DNA from: Parachlorella kessleri
Lineage: Eukaryota; Chlorophyta; Trebouxiophyceae; Chlorellales; Chlorellaceae
Assembly (NCBI GenBank): GCA_001598975.1
Contig: BBXU01002199.1
Coordinates: forward strand, 1-20,143
Direction of reading: 5' to 3'
Length of the DNA: 20,143 bases
In this document: positions 10,657-20,065 of the stretch, in pieces
Layout: the number at the start of each line of letters is the position of its first letter
Numbering within the stretch: the stretch's first letter is position 1
Translations under genes and position numbers: made by a program
Notes under the pieces: generated by a model
What the model was told of the DNA's origin: nothing
Seen by the model: only the letters and a program-made list of their open reading frames with translations
The model's database searches: none

Positions 10657-13600
10657 ATGTCAGACGGCACGGGGCCACAGGGGAAAGCCCGAGCGGGCTT
10701 TGTGATACGAGACAGATATCAAGAAACAACAGCAACGGTGTTTACACGGCCCTCGGTGCAGCATGACCTCCAAAGGGCACAAGCATCCGGTGCGTGCAAG
10801 CGGATAGACCTTCACAACATCTGCACTTGCCCCCGGTTAATATCATGAATATTGCATAAGGGCTGCCTGTTAGTGGAGGTCAGCATCCCAGCACAACTCT
10901 CCGTCCTCTCGCGGCCGAGTGTGGCTAGGTGTGATGAGTGGTACCCTGGCTGGGCAGTGGAGTGCGGTGTGCCCCTTCTTACCGCCCCGTCCTGTACTGC
11001 AGGGGAGCTGGGGCCCAATGTCCTCAACTGCCCCACCCTGCGCAAGCAGCTGGAGCCCAGGTGGGCAGCACGCTCCTCAGCAGCGCCAGCTTCGCATGCT
11101 GGGCCTACGCTGAGCTCAAATCAGGCTCAGCTCCATCCTGGGCCATGCTCCGTCGGCTGAGTCTACGACAGTGTCATGTCAGCCGGGTGTACTGCAGTGT
11201 GCTCGGAATAGCACCATGCTACCCCGTTTCTTCGCTGTCTGGGGAGGCCTACTGTCGAACCAGTATTGACCGTGCATGCGTGTGCCTTCCGGGGCTGCAG
11301 GCCCAGCCCCTTCCTGGCACACAACTATTTTGGGGGCGGCTTTGTGTCAGACAAGGACAGGGTGTGCCTGGAGAGCCTGGTCCATGCCGTGACAGAGACC
11401 CAGCTAAGTGAGTGATTCATGGAACACGAGCACTCCTTTGCTGCATGCAACCGTGGCCTTTTGCCTGTTGCCACTTTCACATGTTGAGAATTGCAAGTGC
11501 TGGTCAGCCTCCCGACTTGGCACTTGCCTATGCTTTTGGCCCGCCGCATTAAAGCCAAGCAAGCCACCTACGGCCTTGGAATTGTTCACATGTCGTTATG
11601 AAACAACCACGGCATGTGCACTACACGTTCTAATGCTGTCCTGCTCCGCCCCAAGGCAGGGCAGCAATAAGAACTGGTGAAGTGCCGTACAAAGTGGTGG
11701 CTTTGACTGGCGGCAGCATGAGCAGAACCCAGCTCAGCATGTTTACTAGACGCGCCTGCCCTCTGCCTAAGTGCAACGCTTATGGCACCACTTGTGCCTG
11801 TGGGGCTCAGTGCAGCTGCTTTGTGGCGCATGCCGACCTTGCTTCACTGCCCCAACCCAGGCCGGCGTGACAGCCACGAGAACCTGGAGGAGCTTGCGCA
11901 GCTCAACAACACCCAGGAGCCGCCCGCTGACGGGGACGACAGCAACCTGGCGCCACTGCCCAAGTTTGTGCTGCGCTCCGGCCCAAGGTGGGTCCTGGCT
12001 GCGGCTTTTGCTGCATGAGGCGAGGCGCTTCTCTGTCACATGGGACGGCGTGTGTGGGGGTTGCATAAGTTGGTAGGCGGCAGAGGGGGCCTTGCAGCGT
12101 ATCCTGGACTGGTTGGTTTGGTCGTGCCTGGGGCTGTTGGCTTGACTGGCAGAGTGTAAGCTGCCAGGATGGTCTGGTTGGTTGGTCATGCCTAGGCCTG
12201 TTGGCTTGACTGGCAGATAGTGTAAGCTGCCTGGGCCACATGCACGCTGGGGGGGGTCACAGCGGTGTAAGCATGGCGGGCGTGCAGGCAAGTGATCTAC
12301 TACAACCCGGAGCAGGCGAAGCTCGCGATTGTGGTTGTGGGCCGGCTGTGTCCGGGCGTCAACGACATCATCCGCTCCATCGTCTCCAAGGCAAGCAGGG
12401 CGGAAGGAAGGCTGCCCAGGAGATCTGATTGACTGGGCCGGCACTGTTCCTGCAACCCGGCCACCCAGCACATTTCTTGAGGTCTATTTTGTTACAGCTG
12501 GGTCCAATCCACCCACTTATGCAGATATCCCTGTATGTCCCTGCCACCAAATGCTGCTGGGCTCTGGCAACACCAGTCCTGCATGGGTAGGGTACACTGG
12601 ACGGCCAGGCTCAGCAGCGGTTAAGTTGCAGCGCCGCCCAGGCACCAGGCTCCCTGAGCTGCAGGCATGTGCTGGGGGCCGAGTACACCTGCCTTTGAGC
12701 GGCATCCAGCTGCCAGCAAATCCCTCGCGCACCACCCTGCGCACCTGCTCTGCAGGCTGTGGTGTATGGCGTGCCCGAGTGCAACATCCGCGGCATCCCC
12801 TACGGCTTCAAGGGCTTCCAGGAGCGGCGGTACCAGAAGCCCGTAGAGCTGAGCAAGGCCAACACCGACGCAATACACCTGGAGGGAGGCAGCTTCCTGG
12901 GAACCTGCTCCGACCAGGGGGACGTGGGCCAGATCGTCAAGTGGTGCGCTGCGCGCGGCGGTGTATGAGTGTGCGGGTGGGAATGGTGGTAGCGTGGTGT
13001 CTGTCTGCGTGTGTGTGGTGGGGGGAGGGGGGGTGGGCGGAAGGGGGGTCGCTGTGCACTGTAAGTGGTCATACATGGAATGCCCTATTAAGGGGAGCCT
13101 AGGGCCGTTCACAAGGACTTGCTGGGCTGCTGGTGTCCGCCACAAGCGTTGGCTGGTAAGCCAGTCTACCTCCCTGCCGCAGGCTGGATCTGTGGTCCAT
13201 TGACATGCTGTTTGTCATCGGCGGCGTGCGCGGCATGGGCACCGCGGCCGCCGTGTGCCAGGAGTGTGAGCGAGCCAAGGTGCCGACTGCAGTCATCGGG
13301 ATCCCCAAGAGCATCGACAACCACATCCTGCTGGTGAGGCCAAGCTAAGCTGCTCATGAGATTGTGACAGAGGCTTGGCTGCCATGCCAGGAATGCGCGT
13401 TGCTGTGGAGGGGCCAACCTGGACCAAGGCGGGCTGCAGGTAGCAGCCATTTCACAGAAGAACGTGCTTCCAACTGTCAATTGAGAAGTGTCTGGAAAAC
13501 GGCAAGTGGAAGCTGTAAGGAGAAGCTTCTCCGCTTGCCATGCCTTGGCAGATCGACAAGGCATTCGGTTTTGACACGGCGGTGGAGGAGGCGCAGCGAG

Positions 13601-15313
13601 CGCTGATGGCAGCCAAGGTTGAAGCCTCCAGCGCATACCGGGGGGTGGGCCTGGTGAAGCTGGCGGGGCGGCAGTCAGGCTTCATCGCTGTCAAGGTGAG
13701 CAGGAGCAGCGTGTGCCCTGCCGCAGGTTGGTGTGAGGGTTTGGGGCGGCGCATGCTGCACGGCGCTCGCCGGGATCCCCTGCAAGCTGGCTGTATATTG
13801 TCATGCCCCGTCATGTGTGCAAGCTACGTGTACGCTGGGCCAGGTGGCCGCATGGAATGTTCTGGTGCCGGTGTGAGCGAGCCCATGGGATCCTTGTGAG
13901 TCCTGTATTCTCCTGCAGGCGTTATTGGCCTTTGGCCAGGCGGAGATGTGCCTTATCCTCGTAACCCCTTCTTTTCCCCTGCAGGCCTCCCTGGCGTTTG
14001 GCCAGGTGGACGTGTGCCTCATCCCCGAGGTCAAGTTCCGGCTGGAGGGTGAGGGTGGGCTGCTGGCCTACGTGCAGCAGGTCCTGGACAGCAAGGGGCA
14101 CGCGGTCATCTGCGTCTCGGAGGGAGCAGGGCTGGTGAGCAGCGGGCCGCTGGGTGGGAGGCTGCCGGGGGTCACAGAGGTGGATAGATGGCAAGGCGTC
14201 TGTAGGATGGCCGGGGGTGGAGACTGTTTGGTGTTGTTGTTTGCTGCATGGGGGGCTGCTGCGATGCCCCCGGGGGTGGGAGGTGTCCATTCCGGCGGGT
14301 AGTCAGGCTTGTTGCGCCTCGGCACGCCTCCTGCCGTGGCCTGCTAGTGTGTGGTGCTGTCACCCCCTTAGGACTGCCTGCCATATATATTAGATGCCCA
14401 GGGAGCAGCGGTGCTGCCGTGCAGGACATAACTCCCGATGAGGGTCACAATGGCAGTGATGTGGAGGCAGTGGATGATGACTGGCCCGCTGCGCATAAGG
14501 ATGTGGGCGCATGGCTGAAGAAGCAGCTCAAATCCAAGCTCAAGGACGCGGGTGAGCCCTGCCCAGTGAGGGTGGGAGGGCCCTGTGTATCCAGCTGCGC
14601 TATGTTGAGCAGAGCCCTAATGAAGGACTCCAATGCATGCTGGCGGGGTGTGAGCATGGGAGGAGAGTCAGTCACTGTGCTGCCCTCGACACGCGCCAAC
14701 CCTAACTATAAGGCTGCTTGGTGGCTCCAGATGTGAAATACATCGACCCGAGTTACCTCATTCGCTCCGTGCCGGCCAACTCCAATGACAGGTGCGCCGC
14801 TTCAGGCAGTCCTTCCATCAGGTCCTACCATGCGTGTGGGAGCAGAGAGTGGTATGGACAGCCAGCGGCTTGTGCCTGGGCTGCCCTCCACATGCCAGCT
14901 TGGGCCTGCTGATCCCACAACTCCCTTGTTTGGACCGGTGCAGGCTCTACTGCAAATCCCTGGGCCACTCCGCTGTGCATGCGGCATTTGCCGGCTACAC
15001 CGCTACCATGGTGAGCCCTTGCTCAGTACTTTCTTCACCTTGGCAGCAAAGCCTACCCCTGTTTGACTATGCGCTTTTCACTAGACCGGTAAGGTCCTCA
15101 CATGCCTGACATTGGTAGCAATAGCAATTTCCCTATCCGACAAGGGCAGTACACGCTCTCCACCTGTACTGTTCATTGCAGGTGGGCGTGGTGAACACGC
15201 ACATGACATACCTACCCCTGATTGCTTCCCAAGCCGTGCGGAGAGTGGACCCCAAGGGGGCGCTCTACTCTCGGCTGCTTGCCTCCACAGGCCAGCCGGA
15301 CTTCTCGCCCTAG
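10657..15313 (+). CDS. PFK: plant/algal-type phosphofructokinase paralogue with altered catalytic motifs, complete
   Basis: Exons: 10657-10789, 10874-10930, 11003-11060, 11301-11407, 11861-11987, 12288-12390, 12756-12943, 13183-13333, 13552-13695, 13985-14134, 14425-14551, 14731-14791, 14944-15010, 15182-15313 (TAG); 534 aa in one frame. The start was chosen because residues 2-17 ([16 protein letters not shown]) align with SDGASPQ...AAGFIV of the downstream paralogue and the next two introns share its phases. No transit peptide is evident. Fold markers are intact: [63 protein letters not shown]. Active-site motifs are not: GGLCPG reads GRLCPG (Arg180), the Arg of GTSRGG is Ser247, GGDG/GGNG reads GGVRG (271-275), PKTIDND/PKSIDND reads PKSIDNH (His305), MGR reads AGR (Ala346). 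The catalytic Asp303 and Glu371 remain. Family enzymes phosphorylate fructose 6-phosphate; I infer a weak enzyme or a regulatory subunit. The donor at 12944 was chosen by alignment over 12941 and 12961. Confidence 0.88.
12109..12233 (+). repeat. tandem duplication (about 60-65 bp unit) in a phosphofructokinase intron
   Basis: Units run from about 12109 and about 12174. Both contain CTGGTTGG, then TTGGCTTGACTGGCAG, then AGTGTAAGCTGCC with a 2-nt indel. It lies inside the intron 11988-12287 and changes no exon. Confidence 0.8.
12391..12755 (+). other. GC-AG intron in the first phosphofructokinase
   Basis: The donor is TCCAAG|GCAAGC. No GT occurs before the in-frame TGA at about 12430. The homologous donor of the downstream paralogue is TCCAAG|GTAAGC at 20066. 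Confidence 0.85.
13020..13048 (+). other. G-rich tract able to form a G-quadruplex
   Basis: Runs of 6, 7, 3 and 6 G separated by loops of 1, 1 and 5 nt lie on the coding strand, in the intron 12944-13182, about 75 nt after the donor. Confidence 0.6.
13818..14030 (+). repeat. triplicated 3' splice-site region of a phosphofructokinase exon
   Basis: Three related segments share TGCA, 16 or so variable bases, then GGCCAGG: their TGCA lies at 13818, 13914 and 13980. The third is the functional acceptor and exon start ([15 protein letters not shown]). The second encodes [14 protein letters not shown] behind a good acceptor and stays open into the true exon 66 nt later. The first has lost its CAG and is the most diverged. 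Confidence 0.8.
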
Positions 15314-15510
15314 GCAGGGAGGGGCGGGAGGATGGCGGCTGAGGTGTCCCGCCTACTTGCAGTGAAGTGTTTGTGGGATGGCTGGGGCTGTGGCAGGTAT
15401 GGTGGCAAGGGCCCCTGTTGTGGGAGAGTGGCATGGGAGTCAGGACAGTCTCAGTCTTGCACACTGAATGAACTAGTAGCTGGAGTGTATGTTGCAATTG
15501 TCCTCGACCA

Positions 15511-15557
15511 ACGTGAGCAGGGTGGTGGTATGCATGACTGACGTGAGCAGGGTGGTG
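15511..15557 (+). repeat. 17-nt direct repeat (ACGTGAGCAGGGTGGTG), period 30
   Basis: Two exact copies at 15511-15527 and 15541-15557, about 200 nt after the phosphofructokinase stop. No function is evident. Confidence 0.85.
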
Positions 15558-16151
15558 CGCCCAGCACAGCCGCATCTGCAGTTCTTTGTATGTTACGGGC
15601 TGGCAAAGACTTGCCCAAATTTTTGACCCACACTGCACTGCATTCTCAGTGCGTTCGGTGCTTTTAGTGAAGCAATTGCCCGCGAGCCTTTGAGGTTGCT
15701 TGGGTCAATGTCAGTTACGAGGGTTGTGAGCTTCGGATGTGTTTGCATTGTGTTGCAGCCCACTACCTTACTGGGAGCTTGGCAGTTCAAAACTGGTAGC
15801 AAAACTATGCTATCGGACAGGACGGCTGACCCGCGTCTTATCTCCGCCGTTTCTGTGCGCTTTAAGTTCAGCGAGTAGAGTGCAGTCGTCATGAAGGTAT
15901 AGGATGTCATGCAGCGGCTGTCGCAGCGGCTAAGAGAGACGTCAGCAAACATGCAACTGTCCTATTAGGCTCCTGCAGGGCACTTCATTCAAGACCGCGC
16001 ACGTGCTGAAAACCGCAGAAAAGCCGTTCCAAGGCAATAGTCACAGATAATGGCGCGGGCGGGACAAGGCGCGCTGAGCAATGGGCGCCTTTGAACGAGG
16101 ATACCGGTGCAGGGTCATAAACAAGGGTCAAAGGCCTCAAACCTCTGCGCC

Positions 16152-16158
16152 TATATAT
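16152..16158 (+). promoter_or_regulatory. TATA-box-like element upstream of the coiled-coil gene
   Basis: TATATAT lies in a GC-rich setting, 165 nt before the proposed ATG at 16323, leaving room for a 5' UTR of about 130 nt. No other TATA-like site stands out here. Confidence 0.45.
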
Positions 16159-16322
16159 TTCTGCAACAGCTTCTTAAGTGGCCACTGAGGCATGCTTCGG
16201 CGTGCTGAGGATCAAGAAGAACAATACATGGTCCGCCTCGGAGAAAGCAATTGACGGCAGTGGGAGAGCATTTACTGGGTGTTTGCTACGTTCCCTCTTC
16301 AAAAACAAGCTGAAAGTGTGAG

Positions 16323-17688
16323 ATGGGTCTATTCAGTTGCTTCTCCAGCGGCAGTCATGACGGTGCGTACTTCCGTGCTGCTGTAGCGCCTGCGGAGCGC
16401 TCTGTGCGGTCATGACAAGGACCAGCTGGCTGCTTCCTCTGCCGCACGCAGGCACGCGTGAGGGGGTGAAGACTGGAGGGACAGAGCTGAACTATGAGCA
16501 GGTATGTTGTGGGCGTCGTGGGACTCACGCTTCTCACACAACAAGGTGCACTGGTGCTGCAGTGTGTGCAGGCACAGCAGGCTCTGATAGCCACACTCCA
16601 GGCACGGGTTGCACAGCAGGACGCGGAGCTTATAGCAAGGGCTGAGGAGCAGGCTGCCTTACAGTGGGAGCATACAGAGCTACGGGCAGAGCTACGGGCG
16701 CTCAAAGCAGCAGCAGCCACAGCTTCAAACATTGCAAGCACAGCCGTCGACACCCCATGCACTGGCGCAGCCGCCAGCTTATCCCAAACGCCAGCGGACA
16801 GTAATCAGCAGCAGCTGGCTGACGCCACTCCTATGGCTACCACTAAGATAGAGCAGAGTAGGCAGCTGGCAGATGAGAATGCCAGCCTGCAACAGCAGCT
16901 GGCAGCTGTCATGCAGCAGAACGCGGATCTCCAGGAGCGGCTCCTGGCCTTGGCCTTCACGCCGCCCGCAGAAGAAGCGACAAGAGGTGCGAATGTTGTT
17001 GCAGAGTCAGTCGACATGAAGTCGGGTGACAGGCCATTGTATAAAGTGGACAAACCTGTTTGTCAAGAAGTCTTGCTGTGCCGGTGTCAGTGGCATCTCT
17101 CACATAATTGAAGTTTTCAATGGCAGGAATTTGTAATCGTAAGGATTTACCTGCCCTAAATGTCCTGGTGCCGCATCGCTGTTGGCACCACAGCGCTGGC
17201 AGTGTCCCTCTCCCCTGGAGTGCAGCAAGAACCCAGTCCCCGGACCGCAGCCGCAGGGGTGCATCCGAAGCTAGGCAGGCACGGCATGTTCCCCTGGCAG
17301 AGAACAAGGCCATCCAGAGACGTGTTCTGCAGGCAGCTGCACAGGTGTGTCCTAAGTAGCAGCCCAGGCTGAGCGGGTGGAGTGTCAGTTGGGATGCAAT
17401 ATTGCTGGTATGGGACGCTATCATTTGCGGTCTACATGTCATGGTGTAATCTCATGCCTGGCGTGCCAGCTGGTATGGCCTGCTCACTCCGGCAGGTATT
17501 GCATTGGTGCTACATATATTGCTGGGCTGCATTTTGAACCAAAGTCATCCTGTCTGCAGAGATCTATCCAACGCGAGCTTTTCGATTCCGAGGGCCTGGT
17601 CAGCACGCCAGGCACCAGCGACGGTGCCAAGCCTGTGAAGGAAGTTTTGGACACCCAGGAGTCTCCCCAGTTGATTGCAGCTGCTTAG
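16323..17688 (+). CDS. small coiled-coil protein with predicted N-terminal acylation, family not recognised
   Basis: Proposed exons: 16323-16362, 16452-16501, 16572-16986, 17301-17344, 17560-17688 (TAG); 225 aa in one frame. The N-terminus MGLFSCFSSGSHD fits an N-myristoylation pattern (Gly2, small residue at position 6), with Cys6 next to it as a possible palmitoylation site. Two heptad-rich segments follow: about residues 31-78 (rich in Ala, Gln, Leu, Glu) and about 118-152 (LADENASLQQQLAAVMQQN...). A Ser/Thr/Ala-rich spacer separates them. The C-terminal part is RSIQRELFDSEG and an acidic, Pro-containing tail. A membrane-tethered scaffold or adaptor would fit, but that is inference. The exon 3 acceptor could be 16562 instead of 16571, adding CVQ. 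The last two introns are the least certain: reading through 16986 gives a different C-terminus ending at 17111. Confidence 0.55.
17132..17136 (+). terminator. possible intronic polyadenylation signal TGTAA
   Basis: The element lies about 20 nt after the stop reached if the 16987 donor of the coiled-coil gene is not used, so it could end a shorter transcript. It is a single short motif, so the call is weak. Confidence 0.25.
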
Positions 17689-18176
17689 AAGGAGGCGCAC
17701 ATATCGCGCATAGACTTTTGCAGCATCCGTTAGCTTCGAGTTCCTGGCCATTGCTGTGACGCAGAAGGCTGAGATAATATGCGGTGCAGTACTTTTCACT
17801 AAAGCGAATGGCTTCCATTTTCTCTCCTTGATATGCTAGTATGTTTGTGGTAGCCGTAGTCAAGGTAGACAAGTGCTAATAACACCCACTTTTGAAAATG
17901 CATTAGGCTTGCTAGTTAGAAATTGATGCTCAAGGTGCATGTACTGTTTATGTGCTATCCTAGAATCGCTGTTGCTAGCTAGCGCTTTGGTTATCTAGGT
18001 TTGGTACAATAAAGGCGAGCTGATTACGCGCCCGCACTGTCCTTGCTGCTTGCCTAGCCCGAACTGTGGCGAGGGGGTTGGAAGGATTCACTGTAGTATG
18101 GTCAGGTGGCAATACGTTGTTCACTAGCTTAGAGTAGAAGCTCCCCACAATGTGCTTATTGGACGTCTGTCACGTC

Positions 18177-18181
18177 TGTAA
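18177..18181 (+). terminator. candidate polyadenylation signal TGTAA for the coiled-coil gene
   Basis: It lies about 490 nt after the stop at 17688, long but possible for an algal 3' UTR. The AATAAA at 18008 is an alternative. Confidence 0.3.
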
Positions 18182-18292
18182 AGTTAAAATGGAACTCCAG
18201 CTACTATATGCTCCTCACCTGAAGAGGCAGCCACACTGTGAAACTCTTACTTGCGCCCTCGAAGCTGAGCATGCACCGCATGACGTACCCTA

Positions 18293-18300
18293 CATATTTA
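18293..18300 (+). promoter_or_regulatory. TATA-like element upstream of the second phosphofructokinase
   Basis: CATATTTA lies about 64 nt before the proposed ATG at 18364, which would leave a short 5' UTR. It is supported only by position and composition. Confidence 0.3.
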
Positions 18301-18363
18301 TGCCTGCAGTATACTTGATTGCACAAGCGCAAAAGTCATATTGTACGAGCATCAGATGGCAGT

Positions 18364-20065
18364 ATGCTAGCCAGGTTCTCCTGCTCGCTCTGCCATGATC
18401 GGGCGCACCCCAGCTTGTTATTTCACCCCAGCACGTTCCCAGCGAGGCAGCGGAGGCTAGGGCTATCAGTTCGTACAGCAAGCCGTGGAGAAGGCCTCAA
18501 CGGTCCTCCTGCCAGTGACGGGGCTAGCCCACAGGATGCCTCCAGTGCTGCAGGGTTCATCGTTCCTGGTGCGTTCCTAGTGTGTCCATGTGTGAAGTGT
18601 GCCTCCACGTTCCACAGCACACAAAGCAGGATTGAACTCAAGGTTTGGGTGTCAACATCCCTGCAGACCGGCTGCAAGGCGGCAATGTGAACGTTCCTGT
18701 GACAGAAGAGTTGGCAGCACGCTATGCGGAGAGGCTCAAGACCTGTGAGTGATCCTCAGCAGGTTTTCCTTGGTCCTGCATACGCCTTACCGGCAAAAGG
18801 GCCTGGGCAAAGAGCTACTGGGGGCAAAGCTGAAGACATACCTTTTTGCTTGCAGGGCAGCACGGCAGCGAGGTTGCCTACCTGCCGGACATCCGTAGCA
18901 AGCTGCAGCCTAGGTGCGCCCTTGGCAAGCTTGCTAGCCCCAGGCCTCATTCACTATCTCCCCATTGCTTGGATGCTGGCTCCTCGCCTCAACTTAGTGA
19001 CGGGCCATCCGGCTTGCTGTCATGTGGCTGTGCGTTGCAGGCCCAGCCCCTTCCTCAAGGACAACTACTTTGGGGGCGGCTTTGTCTCAGAGAACGACAG
19101 AGTTTACCTGGCTTCGCTGGTGCATGGGGCCAAGGAAGACGAGGAGGAGATTGAGAATGGGCGGTTAGTGGGTGAGTGAGCAACAGGGTCGCTCGTGCTG
19201 CGGTGGTATGCCTGGAGGCAGCTGTTGGGGTGGGCCTAGTAATGGGTACTCATGCTGAGCTCGGAGCTCCCAGACCTGTGCTCAGATGCGCACTTTGCCC
19301 TGGGGAGGGCGAAAGCAGAGCAGACTGCTGTAAGTCTTGTGAGATAAGTAACCCCATGCGTGCGGTCGCGTCACCTGGCCCCAGGCCAACTGGCTGCTGC
19401 AAGCTTCAGCCTGCTTGGCCAAGCAGGTTTTACACCCACTCACTTTGCCAGCTGCGTCACCCCAGGCCCTGTCCTGTTCTTGCCCTGGTGCAGGCGTCCA
19501 GCACAGCCGCAAGGACAGCATCTCGGCGCCCGGCACACACTTCCGAAGCTTTGACGACCCAGGCGTGCACGGTCAGCAGCAGGGCAGCGCGGCAGTGGCA
19601 GCGGAGCCCGGCTCCTGGAGAGAGTTTGGCGTGCTGCACACGCCGCGCTTCGCCCTGCGTGCGGGGCCCAGGTACTCTGTGTGCTGCAGCCTGCATGCGC
19701 TACATGTTGCCCTGTCATCGAGCAGAGCCTCTTGGCAGGGTTTCGAGCCTGCCAGCAGGAGTCAAGCTTTATAGAATAGTGGATGCCATGTCAAAAGTGG
19801 TCATGCAGGCGACTGCCTGCTTAATGTGGGTACTTAGTGTGGCTGCACACATGCAGGGGTGTGCTACAGGGTGCCAACGGGCACTCATGCTCTTGGAAAG
19901 ACCAGGGGCTCAGCCTGCAGTCCGATGTAGTCTCACAGTCGGGTGGGTTGCCTCCTTTGCAGGGAGACCATTTACTTCAACCCCAGCCAAGTCAACATAG
20001 CGATAGTCACCGTGGGCGGGCTGTGTCCCGGGCTCAATGACGTGGTGCGGTCCATCGTGTCCAAG
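18364..20065 (+). CDS. PFK: plant/algal-type phosphofructokinase, N-terminal part (3' end outside window)
   Basis: Exons: 18364-18568, 18667-18744, 18856-18913, 19041-19171, 19494-19671, 19963-20065, then a GT donor at 20066; 251 residues in one frame. ATG 18364 is the first in the open frame. Residues 1-44 ([12 protein letters not shown]...) are rich in Ser, Arg, Leu and hydroxylated residues, like an organellar transit peptide. Then come [46 protein letters not shown], a variable Ser/Gly-rich segment with [25 protein letters not shown], and [19 protein letters not shown] (residues 229-247), the intact nucleotide-binding start of the catalytic domain. Expected role: ATP-dependent conversion of fructose 6-phosphate to fructose 1,6-bisphosphate; the residues that decide substrate choice lie beyond the window. 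Intron positions and phases equal those of the upstream paralogue; exons 3 (58 nt) and 6 (103 nt) have identical lengths, while exons 4 and 5 are longer here (131 and 178 against 107 and 127 nt). Confidence 0.88.

Larger units (their letters stand above)
15314..16322 (+). other. phosphofructokinase 3' UTR, intergenic DNA and promoter region of the coiled-coil gene
   Basis: No exon was recognised. I found no TGTAA in this stretch, so the 3' end of the phosphofructokinase transcript is undefined. A 17-nt direct repeat lies at 15511-15527 and 15541-15557, and a TATA-like element at 16152. Confidence 0.6.
17689..18363 (+). other. coiled-coil gene 3' region and promoter region of the second phosphofructokinase
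   Basis: No coding similarity was found. An AATAAA at 18008-18013 and a TGTAA at 18177-18181 are candidate 3'-end signals for the upstream gene. A TATA-like run occurs at 18293. The segment is more AT-rich than the genes around it. Confidence 0.55.

Noticed and set aside
11767..12471. Long minus-strand open frame of 234 codons
   Set aside because: It runs across two PFK exons and an intronic tandem duplication on the other strand; its translation is low-complexity and repeats with the intron duplication.
12621..13145. Minus-strand open frame of 174 codons
   Set aside because: It mirrors the PFK exon 12756-12943 and the G-rich intron, and has a biased Pro/Thr composition.
10657..15313. Calling the first PFK copy a pseudogene
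   Set aside because: All 14 exons are open, phases agree and splice sites are good; only catalytic motifs are changed, which fits a retained protein better.
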